Positions 50,515 to 60,807 are shown, counted from the stretch's first letter. The stretch: 64,000 bases of DNA from Theileria orientalis strain Shintoku (GCF_000740895.1 NC_025261.1:1736001-1800000); one strand, 5' to 3'. Numbers and translations are program-made. The notes: generated by a model not told the origin, from the letters alone.

Positions 50515-52446
50515 TTAAAACGGGACAACTCTCCTGATTTGGCTCATTATCCTCTTATTAATGGGATCTATGGACGCCTCCTTCCAGGTGGGCAGCTTGC
50601 AGAGCCTGGGAATGTTCTTAACGTACAGCCTCCTGTTTCCGTCGGGCGTCATTATCATGAGGTTGATTATGTCCGGGAAGGTGTACCTGACGACGTGCAC
50701 GATGGAGGCGCACTCGCTCTTGTCCGCGGCCTTCCAAACAATGTAGGACTCCTGCCTCACCGACTTGAAGAGGTACTTCTTCTTCGGCGCGTACACGTAG
50801 TTGATCTTCCCGGCCTCGTCGTCGACGTACCTGATGTCGTAGACGATCGACTTTGAGAAGTTGTCAATGTCGATGTCCAGGAGACTGGGGTCGAGGTCCA
50901 GCGGGTCCGGCTCCTCGGGCGCGACTTCATCAGCCTCCAGCCATATTTGCCTGTCTGAAGACTTCTTGTAGGTCTTGGTCTCCCCGTTGTTGAGGTACAG
51001 CGTCAGCGTGTTGGCCACGTTGCTGATGCCCGTGAGCACCACCTTCGTGGCGTACAGCTCGGGGCTGCGGGATCGCCAGATCACCACGTCCGTTCCGAAG
51101 ATGAGGAACTTGTAGGTCAGTCTCACGACGATGATCGCGTAGCCCTCCTTGGCGATGTACGTGCCCACGTTGTCGTACTGCGTGTAGTCGAAGCAGAATG
51201 TGCTGTACCTGTAGTCGACGTTGAGTTCCACCGGCCTCATGTCCAGCAAGCCTGCCTTGGGGACGACTGCCATCCTCTTCGGCTGTGCCGCGACTTTCGG
51301 CCTTGGATACTCCTCAACTTTCGGCCTTGGGTACTCCTCAACTTTAGGCCTTGGTCGCTCAACGACTTTCGGCTTTGGTCTCTCGTCGACTTTCGGCCGC
51401 GGCTGATCCTCCACCTTCAGACTCGGTTTTTCTTCAACCTCGACTTCAGGCTCACTTTCCGTATCAATGTGTAACTTTTTAGTCTTAGTCAACCTCTTGG
51501 ATCGAGGTATACCGTCGCTTTCTGACTCAAACTGCGATTCTAGCTCCGTTTCTAGTTGCGTATCTGGCTCCGTTTCTCTTTCCGTTTCTGTATCTGGAAT
51601 TGGAATGGGATCCACTTTCGGTGGCGGCCTAACAATTTTTATAATTTCTGTTTGTACCCTTTCGTGAGTTGGGATCGGGGCTCTCAGTACTGGCCCTCTG
51701 TATTGAACTGGTTTTGAAATCTGAGGTCGGTAATCGTGTTTGGCGACCTCCGGTGGCTTATTAAAGAATACTCGCAACATTGGCCTGCCGGCTTCGTCGC
51801 GAGTTACCAGTGCTTCGTTGGGGTATGCTCCTTGTTCATACTCCCATACTATGACTCCATTTTTGTAAATTTGGTTAAATACATACGGCTCAACTGCCCT
51901 AAAAGTGTGAGTGTCGTCAGTTTCGTTGTATGTGTACAATACTTCGTTGGTGGTGAATTTGTACTTAATATCAATGTTGAGTAATTTTGTGAGTCTGGGT
52001 GCCTCTTGCGGTGCGGCTTTCGGAATCGATTTACATGAGGAGCCCGAGTCTGAAAAAATCGGGCCCGTTTCATGTGGAAAGTACACTCTGAACAGTCGAC
52101 CGCCGGCATTGTTTTCTCCTACGACTACTTTGGAGCCGTACTCGTAGTCATAATTGGCAGAGTCCCAGATAATACGTCCGTTCCTGGTGACTTTGTCTAT
52201 TAAGTACGGCTGTTTTGCGATAAATTCGTGAAAGTTGGCTCTTTTATCGTATTTATAATTTATTTCATTCGTGCTAAAGAGATTTTTTATCTCAACAACA
52301 GTTAAAGGATCGGCGAAGGTTGAATCAAAGGGCAAGTCGCCATAGGAGTCGTAAACTTGAGTAGAACGGGCTAAGTGCCCCTGATTCCGTGGCCGATATG
52401 ACAAAAGAAATATTACTAAGTAGCCTAGTCTCCTAGATATGTGCAT
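50515..52446 (-). CDS. Secreted four-FAINT-domain protein with PRPKVEEY-type repeat
   Basis: 643 residues; ATG at 52446. The N terminus (MHISRRLGYLVIFLLSYRPR) is a short signal peptide or anchor. FAINT domains: about 50-130 (RIIWDSANYDYEYGSK), 150-235 (VIVWEYEQGAYPNEA), 410-500 (VVIWRSRSPELYATK) and 520-620 (YIVWKAADKSECAS). Between domains 2 and 3 lie an acidic E/T/D region (about 270-320) and a run of 8-residue repeats RPKVEEYP / RPKVDERP (about 340-390; DNA 51280-51430). G/C-ending codons in the domains. It belongs to the minus-strand array. No membrane span after the signal. Function unknown. Confidence 0.84.
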   Translation of the reverse strand: MHISRRLGYLVIFLLSYRPRNQGHLARSTQVYDSYGDLPFDSTFADPLTVVEIKNLFSTNEINYKYDKRANFHEFIAKQPYLIDKVTRNGRIIWDSANYDYEYGSKVVVGENNAGGRLFRVYFPHETGPIFSDSGSSCKSIPKAAPQEAPRLTKLLNIDIKYKFTTNEVLYTYNETDDTHTFRAVEPYVFNQIYKNGVIVWEYEQGAYPNEALVTRDEAGRPMLRVFFNKPPEVAKHDYRPQISKPVQYRGPVLRAPIPTHERVQTEIIKIVRPPPKVDPIPIPDTETERETEPDTQLETELESQFESESDGIPRSKRLTKTKKLHIDTESEPEVEVEEKPSLKVEDQPRPKVDERPKPKVVERPRPKVEEYPRPKVEEYPRPKVAAQPKRMAVVPKAGLLDMRPVELNVDYRYSTFCFDYTQYDNVGTYIAKEGYAIIVVRLTYKFLIFGTDVVIWRSRSPELYATKVVLTGISNVANTLTLYLNNGETKTYKKSSDRQIWLEADEVAPEEPDPLDLDPSLLDIDIDNFSKSIVYDIRYVDDEAGKINYVYAPKKKYLFKSVRQESYIVWKAADKSECASIVHVVRYTFPDIINLMIMTPDGNRRLYVKNIPRLCKLPTWKEASIDPINKRIMSQIRRVVPF

Positions 52447-52474
52447 CCATGTCTATATATTCATTCTATGAAGA

Positions 52475-52499
52475 GGATTCCAAGGCTTCACCCATGGGG
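52475..52499 (-). promoter_or_regulatory. FAINT-array upstream element
   Basis: Plus-strand GGATTCCA then CCCATGGGG, with a slightly longer middle than elsewhere; 29 bases before the start codon. Confidence 0.5.
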
Positions 52500-53456
52500 T
52501 AGCGTTTCATAATTTTTGTTGTTAAGAATAAGTATTTGCCATTCCGATGGAATATTTAAAGCATAAATTTACATTATATTATAGTTTTTGATTGCTCGCA
52601 TCCACTGTTGTTCAACATAAATATTTACATACGGTTGTTACTATCAACTTACATAAAGTGCAATCAATTCATTAAAGCCACTTTTAAACTTTATATAAGT
52701 TGAATACCTTATCAAATAACCATTTTATTCTGTTTATCCTATTTAAGGCCTCTGTGTTCCCCTTGTAGCCTTCTGAGTGCGCCCAGCTTGTCGACTGTCT
52801 CAACCTCTTGTAATGGTACTCTTTTAGCCACCTTCAGGTTACTTGTGACCCCTAGTTTGACTGTTATTGGTTGAATTGTCAATTAAACTCATTACTTTAA
52901 TGTCTATTCACTCAGTGGTTGAATAATCTTATAAATATTACCACAGTTTGTTTGAACAATAGTTCGGTAAATCTATGAAGACATATTCCAATTAATCACC
53001 CCTATTTATAAGAAAATAATGTATATCTTGTGTAAATATATGAATTATGTGAATACAATACACCCATTTAAATAACAGTTGGCTGTATATATACGTATCC
53101 GTATCCATGTAAATGTAAACACCCAAGTGTTTGTGTATTGTATTACATTATCCTTATTAGAGCGTGAAGTCTTCTAATAAAGTGCGATGGTGTGTGTGTA
53201 TAGTATCAAGTGTGATCAATGATACAGTGCGTGTGTGTGTGTGACCGGTTGAACTGCATTCTGTGACTCAAAATCTAAGCCTAATCAAACACCTGGACCA
53301 CAATAAATCACTCTAAAGTCGCAATCCTCAGAGTTAATAAGAAATGGCCTGAGTGGGCCCATGTGAGCCCATCTGCACGGCCTATAAATAAACCTAACTT
53401 CCATCCATTGGCGCTCTACCCCTATAGCGTAGTGCATGCCTGGCGGTGAAACCGTC
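52500..53456. other. Intergenic region with GT-rich microsatellite
   Basis: About 0.96 kb. Short (GT)n tracts occur at about 53189-53200 and 53228-53242. No gene recognised. Confidence 0.5.
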
Positions 53457-55217
53457 CTAGTCGAGGTGGAACAGGAACCACATGTCACTCTGGAACTTGT
53501 ACACGTTGTACGAGTGGTAGTCGAACTCAAGCACCGCCAAGTTCTGGGTCGGGAAGTAGTACAGGGCCTGTGGACGTGGCCCACTCCCGCTTTCCCACAG
53601 CAGCCTGCTGTTGATCGTTATCCTCAAATACCTTGCGCTTTTGAACATGTAGCGGTAGAACGGGTTGTACGAGGCCATAGGGTGCGTGCCGTTGGGAACC
53701 ACGTAAGTGGACACCTCGTACTTCCTCACGTCGTTCATCCTCTCTCCGGAGCTGGAGAGCGTGTATATCCTGACGTTCTGGGGGTGCTCGTCTGTATTCA
53801 AATCCACCTCCGGGTAGAACCTTCTGGTGCCCAGGTGTATGCTATTAATGTATGCTACGCAGTAAAACAGTATCTGGCCGTCAGTCAGAAATATTGACAC
53901 GAACGGCTGAACGTCGTCGATTCCGTTAACCATTACCATTTTTGCGAACACCTTGTTCGCCTTCCACTGGTAGTACAAATCGTGTGCGAGGGCGTGGTAC
54001 TGTCTGGTCAGCTGCACCTTGTTGAACAGAAATCCAACTTTTGGGAAGTAGAATGCCGTTTGCGTCCTGATGTCCTCGAAGAAGCGGTAGCTCCTTCTGG
54101 TCTCCTTGTTCTGTATGTTCAGCGTCACGTACTTGATTACTCCGCGGTGCCTCATGTCCGACTCATCTTCCAGGTCAGAAGACGCCTCGTAGTCAGTCTC
54201 CTTAGCCTTATCCTCAGCCTCAGCCTTGACCTGAGCGTCAGGCTTAGCCTCAGTCTCAGACTTAACCTGCGCCTCTCGCTCTTGCACTCGCCATGGCTCA
54301 TAGTCGTAGTGGAGTTCGAGTGGCTCATCGATATTCATCGACATTGGCAACGGTATTGGTTGGCGCCTGCGCTCTCCGGTCTTAACTCCCGGAAGCAGGC
54401 GTACTCTGAGTCCGGGATCTAAGCCCTCAACCTCAACAAATGGCTCCGCAGGCTCCGCAGCCTCAGCTTCACGACGCGTGTCAACGATCTTAGGTATGGA
54501 CTCGGCCGGAATCCTCTCCGGCTCCACATACCTGAAGAATTTAAAGTCTGGTCTGTGAGGGTCCGTTATTTCAATGGCTACTTTCGACGGGTCTGACGGT
54601 CCGTATCGTGGTCTGGGACGCTCTACTCTCCCGTATTGGTCTCTCACTGGTCTGACCACCTTAAGTGACGATATTCTGGGCGGGGGCATTGGTTCCGGGA
54701 AGTAAACCTTCAGCCTGTTCTGCCCGTCCACCGTTTTATAAATCACCTTGTTGGGATAGTCGCCTCTCTTAGTCTTCCATAACGTTTCACCGTTCGAAGT
54801 GACTATGCCAAACAAGTACCCGGGTTGCGCTATGTAAATGGTTTTGTCAGGTTTATTTTGTACATAATAACCTGGCGTGGATGCTATTTCGTTTAAGTCC
54901 AAGGGTACCAGGAATTTGTCCCTAAATTCCGGTTTATAACCTTGAGTTGTGGTCTGCGATGCGCGGTGTTGTTGCGGTCGGTAAGACGACTTGAAGTCTC
55001 TGTGCCTGAACTTGCTACTCTCTTTATTTGTATGCAAATTTAAATCATTCAAGTCGTACCGAATACCGGCGACGTGGGACCGCGTTCTCCTGACGTTTAC
55101 GACGCTGGCACCATCGTAGTCTCCATCGGTGCTGGTATCAGCAGAACGGACTGATTTTCGTCCCTTAACAAATAATAAATATACAAAAATGTAAACAAAC
55201 TTTCCACGAAAGTTCAT
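53457..55217 (-). CDS. Secreted three-FAINT-domain protein
   Basis: The frame opens at 55283, but the Met at 55217 is chosen (586 residues). It begins a signal peptide (MNFRGKFVYIFVYLLFVKGR), and the extra 22 residues would translate a rearranged copy of the upstream element. FAINT domain 1 is at about 115-190 (TLWKTKRGDYPNKVI), domain 2 at about 355-450 (YYQWKANKVFAKMV) and domain 3 at about 470-580 (RLLWESGSGPRPQAL). The linker at about 250-350 is Glu/Pro then K/A/E/D-rich (AEAEDKAKETDYEASSDLED). No membrane anchor. Member of the minus-strand array; role unknown. Confidence 0.84.
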   Translation of the reverse strand: MNFRGKFVYIFVYLLFVKGRKSVRSADTSTDGDYDGASVVNVRRTRSHVAGIRYDLNDLNLHTNKESSKFRHRDFKSSYRPQQHRASQTTTQGYKPEFRDKFLVPLDLNEIASTPGYYVQNKPDKTIYIAQPGYLFGIVTSNGETLWKTKRGDYPNKVIYKTVDGQNRLKVYFPEPMPPPRISSLKVVRPVRDQYGRVERPRPRYGPSDPSKVAIEITDPHRPDFKFFRYVEPERIPAESIPKIVDTRREAEAAEPAEPFVEVEGLDPGLRVRLLPGVKTGERRRQPIPLPMSMNIDEPLELHYDYEPWRVQEREAQVKSETEAKPDAQVKAEAEDKAKETDYEASSDLEDESDMRHRGVIKYVTLNIQNKETRRSYRFFEDIRTQTAFYFPKVGFLFNKVQLTRQYHALAHDLYYQWKANKVFAKMVMVNGIDDVQPFVSIFLTDGQILFYCVAYINSIHLGTRRFYPEVDLNTDEHPQNVRIYTLSSSGERMNDVRKYEVSTYVVPNGTHPMASYNPFYRYMFKSARYLRITINSRLLWESGSGPRPQALYYFPTQNLAVLEFDYHSYNVYKFQSDMWFLFHLD

Positions 55218-55262
55218 CCATAGCTCTATGGTACAAACTGAGGTTTTCGGTCGATTGGTAAG

Positions 55263-55299
55263 GGATGGGGGCATTCGAAGCAAGCCATCGAGATTCCAC
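55263..55299 (-). promoter_or_regulatory. FAINT-array upstream element, rearranged copy
   Basis: Here the two halves are swapped on the plus strand: GATGGGGG at 55263-55270, then GAGATTCCAC at 55290-55299. A further GATTCCATG lies at 55312. It is 46 bases before the chosen ATG. Confidence 0.4.
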
Positions 55300-55676
55300 T
55301 ATAAAAACTGAGATTCCATGTGTAAAAATACTAGATTTAAATTTTAAAATTGTTTATTCAATTAATCGCCCAAATTTACGTTCAAATTTTTTCGAATTCT
55401 TGGACTAGCCAAGTTACACATCACTGGCCTAATAAATTATAACCAACAATTATTTTTCATTCGTTCAACGATTAATAGATCTTTTGTATGTGAAAAGCAT
55501 GATGGTTCATTGATTTAACCCTATAGAAGGCTAAAACTTACATATTGCGCAATTGACATAAACGGATTACTAAGTTGTAAAATAGGTATATTTTGAATGA
55601 GATTGAAGGGTAAGTGTGTTTAAAGCAGTAGAATCTCTGTGTTCGAGACGGTGACCACATTAAAAACATGCTTAGG
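55300..55676. other. Intergenic spacer
   Basis: 377 AT-rich bases between two same-strand genes. No gene recognised. Confidence 0.5.
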
Positions 55677-57029
55677 TCAGCAACTACATTGATTAAGACA
55701 TAATATTGTACAATAGGATTTAGGACGTGGCGTTGGTGGCTCGTTATAGTGTATTAGAGAAGTTCTAATGTCGTGTGGAATGCCCTCGCTCCAGTTGCCG
55801 TTAGGAAGCCTAAGATATTTAATGAATCCGCAGCCAAAGTGAATGTCAATCACGGAGTAATTGGTGTACAAGAGGGAGGTCGGATAGTCCTTGCAGTTGA
55901 AATTGCCGTAAATCCACAGTATACGCCCGTTGCATCTGACCATGGTGCACTGGGCGCCGGGCTTGAACGAATATATTAACCGACCACTGGAAGGTTGAGT
56001 GAGTGTGTATTTGGCCTCGTCGTTTGGTCGCTTGCTGCCCCTGGTTATGATTTCGATGCAGCCTTGATGAGTGGGTTTCGTTGGGATAATAGAAGGCAGT
56101 TTGATCCGGAGCTGCGAGTTGCCACGTTTGTTTGGAAACATGATCACCTTCTCAGGGTAAAGGGAGTCCTCACAGCTCCATAGCAGCTTGCCCCTAGAGC
56201 TGACCTCGTAGATGAGGAAACCAGGGTTGGGAGTGAACGAGTGAGTTTGGCTGAGCGCATTAAACTGGTATTGAAAGCAATCAGTGCTTTCGAGAGTGGC
56301 AACGTCAAGGAGGAAGGGCTTGGGATCAGGCTCAGGCTTAGGGCTAGGAAAGCCAAATCTGCAATAGGGGCCGCCCTTTCGGTTCATAGTCACGAGGACC
56401 CTATCAGGGTAGGGGCCGCGCTTGTGGCGCCAGAAGGTGGCGTCGCCGTTCTTCAGCAGGGCGAGCCTGTAGGGCGCCTTGGCAGTGAAAATCTCAGCAT
56501 GAGTAATAGGGTCACGCATATAGGTAACGAAGTTGGTGGACCGCTTTACCTGAATGTTGGCGCCGACCAACTCGACGTCGTGGCCCAGAGAGTCCCTAGA
56601 TCGAGGCAGAATTAAATCGTTGTCAAAGGAGCTGAGCTGAGGGGGCTCGGGAAGAAGGAAGTACACCCGGAAGACCCGCTCGTTGAGCCGATTGAAGCCC
56701 ACAAACACCCTGAAGGAGCACTGGCAGTCGTAGTCCTTAGCATCCCAAAGAACAGCGCCACGCCTGGTGACCTTGTTTATGAGGTATCCAGGGTTGGCAG
56801 TGAAAGTATGGGAGTCCTGTGACCGATCATAGGCATATTGGAGGCCCTGAGTGTTAAACTTGTTGGCAATGTCCACGGTGAGTAAAATATGTTCCAGCCG
56901 GAAATAAGAAGAAAGGAACTTAGCAGGTCTTAAGTCGTTGGTGAAGAAAGAATCAGATTCTAGAGAGCAGTTGCAATGAAACACTAACACATAAGTGAAG
57001 AGCCATATTAACCAGTAAAAAAGGCTCAT
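55677..57029 (-). CDS. Secreted four-FAINT-domain protein with Cys-rich end
   Basis: 450 residues; ATG at 57029, with signal peptide MSLFYWLIWLFTYVLVFHCN. Four FAINT domains fill the chain almost without linkers: about 48-125 (AVLWDAKDYDCQCSF), 145-225 (ATFWRHKRGPYPDRV), 240-315 (KLLWSCEDSLYPEKV) and 330-420 (RILWIYGNFNCKDYPTS). The C terminus YCTILCLNQCSC has four cysteines in twelve residues, unusual for the family. This gene lacks a clear copy of the upstream element; only CCCCATGGC is present, at about 57126-57134 (plus-strand GCCATGGGG). It is the first gene of the minus-strand FAINT array in transcription order. Confidence 0.84.
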   Translation of the reverse strand: MSLFYWLIWLFTYVLVFHCNCSLESDSFFTNDLRPAKFLSSYFRLEHILLTVDIANKFNTQGLQYAYDRSQDSHTFTANPGYLINKVTRRGAVLWDAKDYDCQCSFRVFVGFNRLNERVFRVYFLLPEPPQLSSFDNDLILPRSRDSLGHDVELVGANIQVKRSTNFVTYMRDPITHAEIFTAKAPYRLALLKNGDATFWRHKRGPYPDRVLVTMNRKGGPYCRFGFPSPKPEPDPKPFLLDVATLESTDCFQYQFNALSQTHSFTPNPGFLIYEVSSRGKLLWSCEDSLYPEKVIMFPNKRGNSQLRIKLPSIIPTKPTHQGCIEIITRGSKRPNDEAKYTLTQPSSGRLIYSFKPGAQCTMVRCNGRILWIYGNFNCKDYPTSLLYTNYSVIDIHFGCGFIKYLRLPNGNWSEGIPHDIRTSLIHYNEPPTPRPKSYCTILCLNQCSC

Positions 57030-57590
57030 TAAAAATTACAATGGCCCACAATACTGATGAAATAATACAGAGTAGTCATGGCGAAAAGTGGAGTTATCAG
57101 GAGTTGGTAACGCTAAAATTAGTCAGCCATGGGGTCAGGGCGTTCGGTTTTATAAACCATAAACAGTATGAATTGATGTTAAACACTTTTAGATAGTGTG
57201 GGTGACTGTAGGCTTAGTGAATAATGGAGATTTGAGAAGTTAAGAGTCTGTAATATGTGACTTTAAATGAGATTCCTCCAGTGAGTAGACAGTCGAATAA
57301 ATTATTAACGTAAATTGGAATTGAAAAGGTAGTTTGTAGTCTGGAATAAATAGAAAGGGTTTCTTGAGAGTTTTTTTGAAATATATGTGGTAAACGATAA
57401 TGGAATCCTACGTTTTGAAAAACACATCGGGCCAAGTTGATAGTTGACAATATAATTGGTAAATAAAGAAAATGTGGGATAAATAGCACGTAAATAAACT
57501 GTAGACATTAAGTTCATGCTTGGCGATGATATACAAGGTGGCGTTTGGGAAGAAGTGGATGCTCTTAAACACCAGGTCGGCTCCGGTTGA
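57030..57590. other. Intergenic spacer
   Basis: 561 bases between two minus-strand genes. AT-rich toward 57200-57500. No gene seen. Confidence 0.45.
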
Positions 57591-59798
57591 CTAGTAGAAC
57601 CTCCTGTAGAAGTACTGGGAAACCTGAGGGACCTTGTAGTAGGCAACGGCAGCGCCGCCGACGAGCAGGGCTAATCCGGAAAGAACGCCTATAACTAGGC
57701 CGCGGTTGCTGTTCTCGCGGCAGTTCTTGGGGTCGAAGAGGGTTTTGGCGCCAGCTTTGCCGCTGAAGGTGATGCCCAGCTGACGCCGAATCTTGGAAAG
57801 TGAGCCTTCAATGTCACTTGGGTCGACCTCGTAGCTCTCGAGCTGCTCCCAGCCCTTCTGCCCGTTCTCAACCCTGAGCACGTAGTAGTCACTGTCAGTG
57901 TCACTAAACCGGAGCTCAACCAGCACAGGGTGCTGAAGATAGTAGTCGTACACGCTGTAGTAGCAGGCGACACATTTGAGCTGCTTGCTAAGCGGATACT
58001 GGATGTTCAGCTTATTCCTGCCAGTCGTCACGAGGCCGAGCCTGTAGCCGTCGGTGTTGCCGGGAGTGTAGGTGTACACGCGGTAGCAGCTCTTGTTCTC
58101 GTAGCTCATCTTTATGTCGATGCCCTGGCCGTTGAACTTTTGAACGGAGTAGGTGGAGTCGTCGAAAGAGTCGGCCTTGGTGTTAGGCTCGGTCACAGCA
58201 GGGCCCTCGTGAACGTTGTCGAGGTCGACAATGTTCAAAAATCCGACGACGCGGGACAGGACAGTGAGCAGGATGTCGTCGAAGTTCTCGCACGAAAAGG
58301 CGCTGACGCCGTTTAACCGGACCCATCTACTGTTGTAAGTGTCAAGACTCAGCGGTCGGTAGACCCTGCTGTCGTAAATCAGAAGCAAGGGCCTAGGGTC
58401 GCCGACGCTGCCGCGCGCAGTGGAGTTCTGGTAAAAGTAAACGAACATGTCGACCCTGCCATCCTGATAGTATAAGACTTCAGGAACAGTGGTTCTGTCG
58501 TCGGCATACAACCTCAGCTCAGTGTATTTGTTGGTGTTCTCGCCGGGCAGCAGCAGTCGTAGCTCGCCGAGTTTGTATGAGTCGCTAATCCTGAACGAGT
58601 GTTGAAAACACAAGTAGCCCGAGTCTTCCAGGGCCTTACAGGGCTTCCTAACCACGTTCACAGGATCAGGTTGCGCCTCGGTTATCTTGGAACTAACTGT
58701 AATCTGAGGATTTTCCTTTTTGATAAGCCTATCAACCTCAGTCTCGCCATACGAAGTGGTCTTCTCGAGAAGTATGATGACGGTGTTTATCAGCAGAAAC
58801 TCAATCTTTTCCAGCGCCGTCAGCAATCTTGAGTTGTGGTCCCGCGTAAGTCTATCTTGCATAAACTCTTCCGCTATTGCTTCCCCCAACAGCTTTTCAG
58901 AAGTTTTATCGTACAGTCGTTCCCAATAAGGCAGGTGTTTGTACTGGTTCCGGAAATAATAGGAATACACATCTCTGTCATGGACATGTTTAACACACTC
59001 AACCAACAGAGGTATTTTGACTTTATCGCTCCAATACACAGTTAAGCTGGTATATTTTTCACGCTGAACATTTGGAATGTCGGTATATTCTCCATACCCT
59101 CTCGTGTGCCAAGACAATAGAACATCACTGCCACAAAGCACATAGGATTTCTTACCATTATTGCTATCCCTGGGAGTGTGAGTGCGCTTATAGAATCCGT
59201 ATAAATTGCCGCTAGGACCGGAAATTCTTATTTTGCTGGATAAATAAATTTTACCACTGTTGTAAATGCTATCGGTGTCTTGGTCGACGCGAAAGGTCAA
59301 TACCTCAGATAGGCAATCATTTTCCTCCAGTAACTCAGGAATTAGTTCCTTCTCGTTGTTAGCGTAACCAAAATTACTTGCTTTAGACATTTCAATAGTT
59401 TCTTTATCACTTATTTGGCGATCAAAGCATGAATATTTAAAGTATTTCGGTTGATGTGTGCTTTGTTCCTCAAAGTATATTACGAATATAAGTGGAAATT
59501 TATAATCAACGTCATATGCGTTGAAATACACATCTACACATTTAACAATAGCACCTGAATAAGAATCATCCAGCTTTATGGAAAGATAATTTTTGTCCTG
59601 TAAAGTCCAGTTGCTATGTTTTTCCTTAAATATTCTGATTTCTTCGATTTTTTGTTGGCTGAGCTCATGCCTGTATCTACTGATCAGATGCAACGCTTTG
59701 TAGTCAACGTCCTTTGAAACTTTAACGCGAACGCTTTCAGTTTCGTATTCGCCAGAGGTATGGCCTAAAAATATGCTCGGCATCGTTGGAGTGGCCAT
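57591..59798 (-). CDS. 735-residue PLL(I/V)...W-module protein with C-terminal membrane anchor
   Basis: Single frame, ATG at 59798, no N-terminal signal. Four modules of the same kind as in the gene at 4924-9777: cores FPLIFVIYFEE, IPLLVECVKH, RPLLLIYDSRVYRPL and HPVLVELRF, each followed by a Tyr-rich strand and W. The C-terminal 45 residues contain GLVIGVLSGLALLVGGAAVA, an obvious membrane span, followed by YYKVPQVSQYFYRRFY. The topology looks like a tail-anchored or otherwise non-classically inserted surface protein. The codon bias is G/C-ending over most of the gene and more AT-rich at the N terminus. The family is Theileria/T. equi-like but not functionally described, to my knowledge. Confidence 0.83.
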   Translation of the reverse strand: MATPTMPSIFLGHTSGEYETESVRVKVSKDVDYKALHLISRYRHELSQQKIEEIRIFKEKHSNWTLQDKNYLSIKLDDSYSGAIVKCVDVYFNAYDVDYKFPLIFVIYFEEQSTHQPKYFKYSCFDRQISDKETIEMSKASNFGYANNEKELIPELLEENDCLSEVLTFRVDQDTDSIYNSGKIYLSSKIRISGPSGNLYGFYKRTHTPRDSNNGKKSYVLCGSDVLLSWHTRGYGEYTDIPNVQREKYTSLTVYWSDKVKIPLLVECVKHVHDRDVYSYYFRNQYKHLPYWERLYDKTSEKLLGEAIAEEFMQDRLTRDHNSRLLTALEKIEFLLINTVIILLEKTTSYGETEVDRLIKKENPQITVSSKITEAQPDPVNVVRKPCKALEDSGYLCFQHSFRISDSYKLGELRLLLPGENTNKYTELRLYADDRTTVPEVLYYQDGRVDMFVYFYQNSTARGSVGDPRPLLLIYDSRVYRPLSLDTYNSRWVRLNGVSAFSCENFDDILLTVLSRVVGFLNIVDLDNVHEGPAVTEPNTKADSFDDSTYSVQKFNGQGIDIKMSYENKSCYRVYTYTPGNTDGYRLGLVTTGRNKLNIQYPLSKQLKCVACYYSVYDYYLQHPVLVELRFSDTDSDYYVLRVENGQKGWEQLESYEVDPSDIEGSLSKIRRQLGITFSGKAGAKTLFDPKNCRENSNRGLVIGVLSGLALLVGGAAVAYYKVPQVSQYFYRRFY

Positions 59799-60807
59799 TG
59801 TCTATATGATATCGAGTAGATAAGCAGATTAAATTAGTTACACATTTAGTGATATGAACGAAAAAATGATTTTTGTATGTATTATAAATAAATATTGAAC
59901 GTATAAGCCGAAGCTTTATGAAATTAATACTAATTTTTCACTAACACATCTACAAATTTAAGACTGAATCTCGTGTGGCTGTAAAGGGCAAAAACACTAA
60001 ATTTTAAAAAATATATGCGAGATACTATAGAATATTAAAACATAAATAAATGGGATCTATTCAATAATTACAGTCTACGTCTAATTTTTAAAGTAAAACT
60101 AAGTTTTGGATTCTAATATTATTTTTTAAAGAGCAGATCTACAAATACACATTTTACTAAAAATTTAATTTGGAGTTTTTTTGTCACATATAATTTATAT
60201 ACTAACTAATAAAATGTCAAATTAAATCATTTTATGTTATTTAAAGATGGATTTATTAGTTATTTCGTATATTCAGCGCAAATGGCTACAATACACATTT
60301 AATTGAGGTTATCATTAGACAAAGTTTAAGTAGTCGATGTTCATCTTTTTGTTTTACATAGCTCAGTGCAACTTAGTTTGCACTCTGTTTACTGTGTAAA
60401 ATTGTAAAAAGCATCTTTTTTATAATTACTTTAAAATCCCCATAACTGCACTATAACCTACTTGGGCTTAAGGCATTAATATTGGTGTTATACTTTACTC
60501 AATTTTTTTTAAATCACTTTTTCTGTTAATTCCACTCTAAACCATTAATTTTGCTTAATACCAACTTATTATCCAAAAGATCCCTTGCTCCCATCTTGTG
60601 TATATAGGCAGCCATGTGCATTTTTCCCGATGCCTAGAAACTCACCTATTTTAACCCTTAACACCTCCTTTTCAAGAAAACAAACTCCGTCGACAGTGTC
60701 TACAGACCTTACTCATTATATTTGTCCAAAAATACACGTTTAACCGCGCAATCATGTATAACATAGATACAGCGTCGTCTAATAACACATTAGGGAAAGA
60801 AACTACA
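59799..60807. other. Intergenic region
   Basis: About 1 kb, very AT-rich with long T runs. It is the promoter side of the 735-residue gene and the 3' side of the Sec20-like gene. No gene or tRNA recognised. Confidence 0.5.

Noticed and set aside
53189..53242. GT-rich microsatellite as a telomere or promoter signal
   Set aside because: Short and imperfect, with no telomeric CCCTAAA/CCCTAA repeat; treated as simple sequence.
55218..55283. N-terminal extension of the 586-residue FAINT gene
   Set aside because: Same reasoning: the signal peptide starts at the downstream Met, and the extension contains the rearranged upstream element.
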